A DNA stretch of 42,525 bases, taken from NCBI GenBank assembly GCA_030038435.1, contig JASHOY010000143.1:1-42525 (forward strand), written 5' to 3'. The notes under the pieces were generated by a model, which was not told the DNA's origin, did no database searches, and saw only the letters and a list, made by a program, of their open reading frames with translations. The position numbers and the translations under genes are program-made. Each line of letters opens with the position of its first letter. Position 1 is the first letter of the stretch. Source of the DNA: Acidobacteriaceae bacterium. GTDB taxonomy: Bacteria > Acidobacteriota > Terriglobia > Terriglobales > Acidobacteriaceae. Positions 23,748 to 32,500 of this stretch are shown here, one piece after another.

Positions 23748-24620
23748 TCAATTCACTCTCCCCGTCATCTTAATCCCCCACTTGGTCTCGCTCCAATGCA
23801 ATTCCGCAGCCTCTTTCTCCATTTCCGTCCATTTCGGGAATGGCCTTCTGTCCGATTTCCCAAACCCCTCGATCAGCTCGCGGATACGGCTGCGGCGCAC
23901 TAATAGCTTTTCTATCAGAGCCTCCATTTCGCTCAAGTCCCCGCCGTACCATTCCGGCGGAACCTCGCTGGCGGCTTCCCAAATCATCTCGGCGGGCATG
24001 GTTTCCATCCGTGTCAGCCACGGCTCGAATGACTCCCACCCCGCGATCTCCCGATACACGTCGTTCCGGTAATAGACGCCGCGTAGCGGCGCATCTTCGA
24101 AGCGCCATTCACCGGCGTGAAAACAGTAGCCGAAATCGACAAATACTGCCTTGTAGCGCCGCTCCCGCTGCCGCCGCGTGAAAACCGCTTGCCGTCCGTT
24201 GGCATTCCCCGTCCACTTATCCAATGCCAGAATGCCAGCGAACTCATCCAGATTCTTGACTTCGACCAGCTTCTCCTCGGGCAGAAAATCCATTACCTGT
24301 CCCGGCATCATCCCGCCCGCAAAGCGCGATCCGAACTGCCGCCCCGCCAGGCACTGCTCCCGCTTGTTGCCTAGGTCCATTTCCAAATCAGCGGTATTTT
24401 CCACGAGCCACTGGGACACTTCGACAATCTCGCACTCCGGGGCGCTCAATCCCGATGCCCGTGCCAGCCTCGACGCCAGAAACTCATTGGCAAGCACCCG
24501 GACATGCTGAGGGTTGTTCTGGAATTTGACCACGTACATGTTGCCGTCAGCGCCCAGCATGAGCTGCCCTTGCGCCCCGCCCCTCATCCGCCGGATCTGC
24601 TGTACCGCCAGAACCGCCAA
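23748..24620 (-). CDS. HipA-like (HipA_2) kinase
   Basis: 290 aa from TTG 24620 (GGGGAACGG just upstream); ATG 24587 is an alternative. Kinase features are MYVVKFQNN with the ATP-binding Lys (about residue 32), a long helix LANEFLASRLARASGLSAPE, ILALDKWTGNANGRQAVF with catalytic Asp and Asn (about 134 and 139/141), and FVDFGYCF with the metal-binding DFG (about 162-164). The short HipA_2 form lacks the N-terminal domain of classical HipA. All key residues appear intact, so activity is likely. HipA kinases phosphorylate translation factors, but the target of this branch is unknown. It directly follows terminase and precedes DUF3037. Confidence 0.8.
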   Translation of the reverse strand: MAVLAVQQIRRMRGGAQGQLMLGADGNMYVVKFQNNPQHVRVLANEFLASRLARASGLSAPECEIVEVSQWLVENTADLEMDLGNKREQCLAGRQFGSRFAGGMMPGQVMDFLPEEKLVEVKNLDEFAGILALDKWTGNANGRQAVFTRRQRERRYKAVFVDFGYCFHAGEWRFEDAPLRGVYYRNDVYREIAGWESFEPWLTRMETMPAEMIWEAASEVPPEWYGGDLSEMEALIEKLLVRRSRIRELIEGFGKSDRRPFPKWTEMEKEAAELHWSETKWGIKMTGRVN

Positions 24621-24683
24621 CCGTTCCCCCGCCTGCGCAGCTACTCACTCGCATTCTACGCGACGTCGGCTGCCATCCATCGG

Positions 24684-24801
24684 TTTTCAGCTTTCAGCCC
24701 CCAGGCTTTCCTTCTTCGCCGCGACCGTCGGCCCGGGCCCCCTTCTTCCGCCACCGCTAAATCGCCAGTTGCAAGCTGGAACCGAAAGCTAGAAGCAGGA
24801 A
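24684..24801. repeat. Terminase-kinase gap with two heptad-phased tracts
   Basis: At 24684-24711 the units are TTTTCAG, CTTTCAG, CCCCCAG and GCTTTCC. At 24767-24801 they are AGTTGCA, AGCTGGA, ACCGAAA, GCTAGAA and GCAGGAA. The second tract overlaps the terminase stop (24789-24791) and its last four codons, so it has entered coding sequence. Confidence 0.5.
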
Positions 24802-26291
24802 TCGGATAGCTCTTCCCGCGCTGCCAGTCCGATTGCCATTGCCATCACCCGGTCATCGTGCGCCCCGGCACGTGCTCCAGAGTTCCCATTCGGCAACCGC
24901 ACAAAGCTCCTGCACTCGCCCAGAAGCCGTCGGCTCATAAACCGCTCCGGCTCTTCCACCAGCGCTGCATCCAGTCGGCTCAGTGCCGTTGGCCGGCTCA
25001 GAGTTGTGGTCAGCCACCCCGGCACTCCGTCCCTTTGACCGCCGCTGCAATAGATCCTCTTGTACTTGCAGACACTGGCCAGATGCGCCAGTACTCCACT
25101 CCCATGATTGTTCCGCTCCACCACAATCCAGGCACCGTTGTACTCGCTTCCCAGCTCCGCCGCCAGCCGGGCCAGTTCCAGTCCGCCCACGTGTCCGGCA
25201 AACTCTGCACATTGCAACCCGGTCTCCAGTTCTAGTACCTCCATCGCCGAATAATCACCGAATGTCCCACCGCCGGCCGGGTCAACCGCCACCAGGTATT
25301 CCCGCCCGGGAAGCGGCGGAAGCCAAAGCTCCATTTCGCCGTTGTGCCGCCGCTCCGCCGGTTCCGGCGCGATCTTCAGCCGCGCCTCCACGGCCGCCAG
25401 TTCGAATACGGATTCTCCGCTGGCCAGAAAGCAGCCTTCCGCGTCTTCGGCAAACTCCTGCGCCGCCAGTCCACGATAATCCGCGCGGATACGTCGCCGG
25501 TACCCGATCTGCTTCAGGCTCAGCCCCAGCCGCACCATCAGCTCATGTTCTTCGTCACTCAAGCTTGCCGTATCCACAGCTTCGGCACGATAGCGCGGCT
25601 CCATCCACCAGGGAAAGAAATGCCGCACCGTACCGGTCTCTTCGGCCTTCTGCCATTCGTCATAGAAGCATCCGCCCACACCCTGCGGCGTCGATTCCAG
25701 AATCAACTCTCCTCCCGGCGCCATCGCTGCCCTTAAGCCCGCCAGCGTTTCCGCTGCGTCCCGCGGCCAACGCGCCAGCTCCGAGCAGTGCAGATTTTGC
25801 ACCGTCATCCCGCGTCCCGCATTCCGGTCCCCCGCTGTCACTACCCGGTACTCAGAATCCATTTCCGGAAACACGATCTGTCGCGAATTCGCACGTGAGG
25901 TCCGCAGCGGCCCCTCGCGCAGATTCTCAGGAAGGCAATTCAGAAACCGGTGTACCATGCGAAAGAGATCCTCCGCGGCTTCCTGCGTGTGCGCCACCTC
26001 CAGGGTTAGCGTTCCAGGCTGAGTCATCGTCTTGATAAAAAACCGTCCTGCCGCCCAAGTTGTCATGCCTAATTGCCGCGCCTTCAGCACGATGTTGCGC
26101 GCGCTTCGCCGCCGCTCAAAAGCCCTCTGCATCTCGTTGGCCTTAAGAGGCTTCGTCCGCCCTTCGCGGGTTCGCACCCGCAGCAGTTGTTCGGCAAGCA
26201 TCATGGCCACGGTCGGTCCGCCCAAGTTCGCTGGCCGTATGTCGAGCGCGCAGCCGAGCAGCATTAGTTCGTTGCGAGTCGCGGGCCGCAT
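24789..26291 (-). CDS. Terminase large subunit
   Basis: 500 aa from ATG 26291, chosen because GGAGGA lies 4 bp upstream; the frame extends to 26381. The ATPase part has VLKARQLGMTT (degenerate Walker A, about residues 68-78) and LILESTPQGVGGCFYDEW (motif III and coupling region). The nuclease part has VAVDPAGGGTFGDYSAMEV (metal Asp), WIVVERNNHG, and HDDRVMAMAIGLAA with the last metal Asp near the C-terminus. The enzyme cuts and packages DNA through the portal. No small terminase subunit is recognised nearby, which matters for how DNA is selected. All catalytic residues look intact. Confidence 0.88.
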   Translation of the reverse strand: MRPATRNELMLLGCALDIRPANLGGPTVAMMLAEQLLRVRTREGRTKPLKANEMQRAFERRRSARNIVLKARQLGMTTWAAGRFFIKTMTQPGTLTLEVAHTQEAAEDLFRMVHRFLNCLPENLREGPLRTSRANSRQIVFPEMDSEYRVVTAGDRNAGRGMTVQNLHCSELARWPRDAAETLAGLRAAMAPGGELILESTPQGVGGCFYDEWQKAEETGTVRHFFPWWMEPRYRAEAVDTASLSDEEHELMVRLGLSLKQIGYRRRIRADYRGLAAQEFAEDAEGCFLASGESVFELAAVEARLKIAPEPAERRHNGEMELWLPPLPGREYLVAVDPAGGGTFGDYSAMEVLELETGLQCAEFAGHVGGLELARLAAELGSEYNGAWIVVERNNHGSGVLAHLASVCKYKRIYCSGGQRDGVPGWLTTTLSRPTALSRLDAALVEEPERFMSRRLLGECRSFVRLPNGNSGARAGAHDDRVMAMAIGLAAREELSDSCF

Positions 26292-26503
26292 TTCTTCCTC
26301 CGGCGCGGCAGGTTGCAATTCTTTCCCGCAGTCTGCGCCTGCGGTTCGCAGTCGGTTCCCATGCACTTCCTGAGCTCCCATGTGTCCCCGGTTCGTATGT
26401 CGACGCGGGAAAACGTGCTGCCCCAGTCCTCAAGGCGTCTGCGGCGCCAGACTCGGGTTCCGCATCCACCAGCGGGCCTGCAATAACCCGCAGCACAAAG
26501 CAC
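26264..26503 (-). CDS. Small Cys/Arg-rich ORF coupled to fibre and terminase genes
   Basis: A 79-aa frame starting with GTG at 26503, 3 bp after the fibre stop (26507-26509), and overlapping the terminase start by 28 bp. It has seven Cys (CAAGYC, GGCG, RKCMGTDC and others) and a central RVWRRRRLEDWGSTFSRVD segment with WELRKC after it. The Cys pairs suggest zinc binding. I do not recognise a family. The tight spacing on both sides favours a real, translationally coupled gene, but composition alone cannot exclude chance. A DNA-binding accessory to terminase is one possibility. Confidence 0.4.
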   Translation of the reverse strand: MLCAAGYCRPAGGCGTRVWRRRRLEDWGSTFSRVDIRTGDTWELRKCMGTDCEPQAQTAGKNCNLPRRRKKCGPRLATN

Positions 26504-26506
26504 TGA

Positions 26507-29500
26507 TTATTGCGTGAATACCTTCGACCACCCATTTGCCCCGGCCCCACCGGTTCCGCATCCAGTGAATGCTCCGCACGACCCCCCCGCGCCGCCAGAT
26601 ATATTGATCGTTCCGCTATTAGTCAGATTCTGAGAACGCAGGATCACGAATCCGCCACCTCCGCCGCCTCCTGCTCCGATGTTGTTTCCGGTGGACGCGG
26701 CACCAGCTTTGCCGCTTACGTCGATAGTTCCGGTAAAGTTGATGGTTTGGCAGTCCAGAACTATGCCGCCGGCTCCGGTGCCTCCGGCGCCACCGCTAGA
26801 CCCTCCAGCGCCTCCGACTGAACCTCCATATTGAGTTGCAGCCGCCTGCCCTTCAATGTGCCCTTCCGCCAGAATGCGGTTTTCCCATTGCGTTGGAGTC
26901 GCATTTCCGCTTCCGCCAGTGCCTCCGCTCGCCACGCCCGCTGTTCCTCCGTTGGCGAAGTAAATCGTCTGGCCGCTAGAGCCAGCCGCAGTTCCCCCTC
27001 CCCCTCCGCCGCCAGATCCCCCTCCCAGTGCCGCGCTTGTCAGGCCCGCTGACAGCGTATTCGGACTCGCACTGATGGTTCCGGCAATGGTACAAGTTCC
27101 TGTCGAGCGTATAACCAGCGGGACCGCCGAGTAGGACGTGCCTCCTCCGCCATATAGACCGGCAACCAGTGTCGCTCCCGAAGAAACCGTAACCGAGCTA
27201 TACCAGTTATCGCCGCCTTGCAAATAACAGTCTCCGCTCGTGCAGCTATAAGCGCCCCCGCTCCCGTCTCCCTGATAGAGCAGCCATCCGGGAACCGCAG
27301 GCAGGCTTCCCGACGCAGAAGCCCACTGGCACCCGCTTCCCGTGGTTTGCAGATACTGGCCGCTCGTTCCATAGCTCCCGTTGCACTTATAGCCATTGAC
27401 TGCATCGAAAGCCTCATCGGTCTTAACTGAACCACTCGGACCTGAATAGAGATCAGTGGCCGTCCCAAAGGAGAGCTTATACGCCGGATTCATGTAAAGA
27501 CTTCCGACTGTCGCCCCTGAAGGGATATACCCGTGCGTCATCTCCTCGGCCCAGCGCACCACTTCTGCCTGAGTCACCCCTGAGTACGCGGGGTTGTTCG
27601 GGCCGGGAACGTCCATCCAGAACCAGTCGTAAAATCGTTCTCCCTGGCTCGCTACGCTGTTCGATGGAGAGTAAAGGTTGAACGTGACTGTATGCGCAGT
27701 CGCTTCTCCCGTAGCCACCGTCGCGATTGCCATCCCCGGCTGCCATGAGTCGTTGACGAGGGGGATCAAGCCGCCCCCCGTTACAAGAGTCCCGCTCACC
27801 GCACCGTTGACGAATGTATCGGTACCTGAGGTCTGAATGCCGTAGACGGCATTATTCCCGTGGTTGCTTCCTTGTTGCACGCCGCTCATGTTCGCGCCAG
27901 GAGCAACATGCGCCCCGAAGATGATCCAGTCCCCTGCGTATGTTGAGATAGAAACTGTCCCAGCCGTAGCTTGTTCAGCAGTCCCGCTGCCGTTCGTCTG
28001 TACTTCCAATGCAGAGCCGCTTACACCATCCGGGCCGGTGACTGCACTACATGTAGAACATGCCCCCAGGATGGTGGATTGGGAATTCACGGCAAGGCTC
28101 GCGCTCGGCACCACGGCTGGCGAAAGCCCCGCATTGGCTCCCCGAAAATCAGCAATGATCGTATTGCCATCGCTGAGAATCCCCGTCGAAGGAGCCGCCA
28201 CACCCGTGCTCGCCGGATTCGCCATCGAGGGATACGTCCCGTTAAGCTGAATCGAGTTTGGCCAGTATTTATTCGAAATCGCGGTCGCCGCAAAGGATTG
28301 CTGGTCGCCCAGATCGGCGTATCCTGCCACGCAGCAGTCCGTTCCCGACAGGTAGTATTGCGTGTTGTCGAGGAAGTCATCCTGATTGATGGGCATGGTC
28401 ATACTCACCGCGACGCGTCCACCGAGCCCGTAACGCGGATCGACAGTTATGGCTCCTGTGCCAACTTGTTCGAACGTGGGTGAAATCAGCGGCCCGATAT
28501 TTGGTCCCACACCTGCGCTGCTGTTCATCCCGTTCCCATCCACCTTGATTCCGCCCAGGATCGTGCTCTGGATGATAGGCAGAAACGAGCCGCCAATCGC
28601 GTTGTTGCGGTTGGCGTCCTGTGAGAAGCGAATGCCCCAGGGATAACTCGGCTGTCCGCATCCCGTTTTGCAGTACTGCGGCGTGGGTCCGGTGATGTTG
28701 GCTCCGATGTTTTCCAAGAGGCCCTGCCACGCTCCATCGAACTCGAATGCGCCGGAGGTCATCAGCGCAGAAGGGTTTACCGAAACTCCGCGCAAATCGA
28801 TTCCAGCCATGTTGTCCGCCCATAGTCCCATCCCTTTGGGCGCCCAGATGCTCAATCCATGAATCGAATGCTGCCCGAAAGTATTTTGCGCGAAGGCAAC
28901 CGCGACCATCCCCCACTGGTCCGAAGCCGCGTGTTTATGCGCAAAGGTAGCCGTGACCGTGCTTCCTGAAACCGCCGTCACCCACTCCGTCTCAAAGGTG
29001 TTATCGTCAAACCCGCTGATCGTGCAGCCAGTAGCCGTGGAAGTCGCTCCAGATTCGTATATTTGCTCGATCCCGTTGGGCCAGTCCTGGCCATTGACCG
29101 GCGCTCCGGTGACGTCAAAAGTCGAGTCCGAGCATCCCGTAACCGTAACAATTGCGCCGATGGGGATACGCGCCCCTTCGCTGTCCCCGCTGGAATCCGT
29201 GCATCCGGAAAGCGTGAACGTCGTATTCGGACCATTGCCTGCCGAGGTCCGGGTCGCGGTCGCCGAACAAGTTTGCACCCCTGCCACGGTGATTGCGGAC
29301 GGAACCTCAAAATTGCTGATCGAGCCGTTGGTGAACGTGGGAGTGAAGGTCACGGGCGAACCGGTGGTCGTTATCGCCGTTCCCATTGTTCCGTTGGCAT
29401 TCGGGCCATCGATGCTGCATTGCGGTCCCACGTAGGTGAATGATCCGGCGCCGCCGCCGGCATCGCAGGCCAGCGTGGAATCATTAGGGAGGATCAGCGT

Positions 29501-32500
29501 GCTTCCCAGCTTCAGGGTGCCCTGAAGCTGGTACATGATTCCAATCTGGGTAGGAAGCGCCGCACCGTTCGCCATGTAGCATCCGTTTGGTCCGCCGCAT
29601 GGCAGCAAAACCTTGCATGCATTCCCATTGGTGGCATTGCAGGCTGTGCTAGCGCTGTTGAGAGCCGTCGTGATATCTGTACTCCCATCGATTTTGGCCC
29701 CATATGCGCGAATATCCTCCAACGGCGAAGCTTTTGACTCAGCATTATTAGCTGTCATGCTTCCTGCCACCGTTTCACCGTTGTTGCCATCCGTTGCCAC
29801 GCCGGGAAGAAGATTCGCCAGTGCCGCAGATGTGCTTGTAGCGCCCGTTCCACCCGCAGAAACTGGAATCGTGCTTAGGCCGCCGATGGTCGTGCCGTTG
29901 CCTGTGTAATAAGCGATCTGGCCTATTGCGCCTGAACCCACCATCCCCGCCGCTGTCCCCGACCCGCACGGCAATCCGGTGTTGGAAATGTAACCCGAGT
30001 TATCGATTTGCAGACAATTCGTTCCGCTACCCGCCGCCAACCCCGGAAGCTTGATGGCATTCGCGCCGCTGAAGCTTGCATACAGGTTGGTGCTGCCGCC
30101 TCCGTAAATATTGAAAGCCGTCCCCGCCCCTGTCTCGTAGTTCACCCTTACCACGCCAGTCGAGTTAGCGGCATTTATATAAGTGTCTCCGCTGTTTGTG
30201 CTCTGATATGCCTTGAAGCTATCCAGATTTCCCGTCGCCGAATTAAGCGCCCAGTTGTTGTACTGGTCTTTCACCATGTACCACTGGCTTGCGCCGTTCC
30301 AGTCTCTGTAGATGAGTGACTCCTTCTGGGCAGTCGTAAGCCCCGCCTGCAAGATCGCGTCGATCTCCGCATCCGTCAGGTTCTTCACCGTCGTCGATCC
30401 GGTGAATGTCGAAGCTCCACCCACCTGCAGCGTGCCGTTGAATTGCGCATTGCCGCTGTTATTTATCGTCGCTACCGTCGTCTCGCTGGGCCCGCCCGAT
30501 CCAAAGACCACGCCGCCTGTGCCCGCATTGTTCGAGCCGTTCAACACCACTGCGCCTGATCCCGCCGCATTCAAGACCGTCTGGTCGTTCGTGCTGCCCG
30601 CGGAGCTGATCTCCGCAATCGCGTTTGGCGCCGAGACTTGGCTTCCGCCGCTCCAGGTGGCCGCCGGTTGCGAAGTATAGCCGCTGCCGCCGTTCGTCAT
30701 CGTGACGCTTCCCACCGTCCACCCGCCGCTGCACGATGACGTCACCATATTGGCAGTACCCGCAGCGCCCGAACCTCCACCTCCCGCGAAGCCCAACACA
30801 GGTGCCGCGTTTGACGAGTAGCACCCGCCGCTATTCAGCACCACGTTGGTCACCGAATTAGCATTCGCGGTAAGATACTGGCCCACAGATACACGATTCA
30901 CGTTGTTCAGCTCGTCCTTGACCTCGTAGAACTGCTCTCCCGCCGTGGCGTCGGTAAGTCCCGTCGTCCACCGATACCCGTAATCCGTCTGGTAGCGTTT
31001 GAGCAGTCCGCGCTCATTGCCCATCCCGGTTCCCAGCCTGTAGTGGTTCGTCACCGTCGCATCCTGCTGGCTTCCGTACCAGTCGCCGTTCATCCCGTTA
31101 AAGCTGCGATGGAACGTATCCAGAAAGCTGTTCCGCGTCCCGTTGTCCGTCAGTTGTCCGGTGAACATCGTTCCGCCCGTGATCCAGTTGTTATACGAGC
31201 TGCCCGCGTCCGCCACCACTTGGTTCGTCGAGTTCTCATTGCGCAGACCGAGGATCGTGTTGTTCTGCGCATTCGCTCCCAGGTGCAGCGCCGTCGCACA
31301 CCCCTCCACATCCCCGCCAGTAAACGTATTGCCATCGCCCTGCTGCAGATTGATCCCAAACGTTCCCGCAATCGGATTTCCCCCGCTTGTCGGGCAATCC
31401 ACGTGCAGCCGCACGAACGTGCTCGCATTCAGCCAGTCTGTCGTCGCCGCGTTCGCAATCTGGTGACCGATCGCATTCACTGCGGTCCCGAATCCGTTGA
31501 ATGCGTTATCGAAGAACGTTCCGCCCGTGTAATTCCCGGTTCCATCCAGAGTCATGCCCGTCTGGTTAGAATTTCCCAGAAAGTACACACTCTCCACATC
31601 CATTTCCTGGGTGCGATACGCCGTCAGTCCCTGCGCGGCCGCGCTCGTCGCGCCAGTTGTATTGATTGCCACGTTATCCAGGTAGAAACCCGGCGTATCC
31701 GCCAAGTACGTCGGGTCTCCCACCTGCACCATCGGGCCCCCGCCCGAATATTCAAAAACCGTTCCTCCCAGGTTCCCGTTCGCCGCGCTCCCGCCGCGCA
31801 GCGCGCAGCCCCGCAGCGCCACGTTCCGCGTCCCTGTCGTCACAATCAACTGCTTCGCCGTCGCAATCGTGGCGCACGGAAACTCCACGGTCGTGTTCGC
31901 CGTCGAAATCGTCAGGTTCGATCCCATCGACTGCGTTCCCGTGAAGTTCCGCGCATCGCACGTCCCGCCGTACGTCGGACTCACCGCGTTCACACACGCC
32001 TGCAGCTTGGCGCCAAAATCCGTGCCCGGAAATTGATCCACCTCGTATGTCGATCCCGTAGAACTGTTCGCCACCAGTCCTGCGTAGCTTCCGCCGCCCG
32101 GCAAATTCCCGCCTCCGCCGGCCAGTTGCGTTCCATAATTCTGCGACCCCGTCGCGTTCCAAACTGTGTACCCGCCGTTTCCCTTCAGCAGGTTGCCCGC
32201 AAACAACGCTATGTTTAGCCCGCCGATCAGGTTCACAGGTGCATCCGTGTCCCACGTGCCCGGCTCGTTCACCTTCGCTGTCGTTGTCGATGAGCATCCC
32301 GTGCCGCCCTGCGTCACCGTCACCGTCCCAATCGACCCGTCGTTGTTCACGCTCGCCGTTGCCTGCGCCGTGCACCCGGTGCTGAATGCCAGCGGAACCT
32401 GCGTCCCATAGGGATTGAAACCCAGACCGTGTTCCGTGCCCTCCGTCACACCCGTGACCGCGCCGCCCGCCGCCGTCACCGTCAACTGCGGCTGCACTGC

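Noticed and set aside
18843..24801. Phased repeats considered as CRISPR arrays
   Set aside because: Units are 7 bp, degenerate and without spacers; no cas gene is present.
24983..26035. 350-codon plus-strand frame
   Set aside because: Antisense to terminase, Pro/Ser/Arg-rich, no family or ribosome site.
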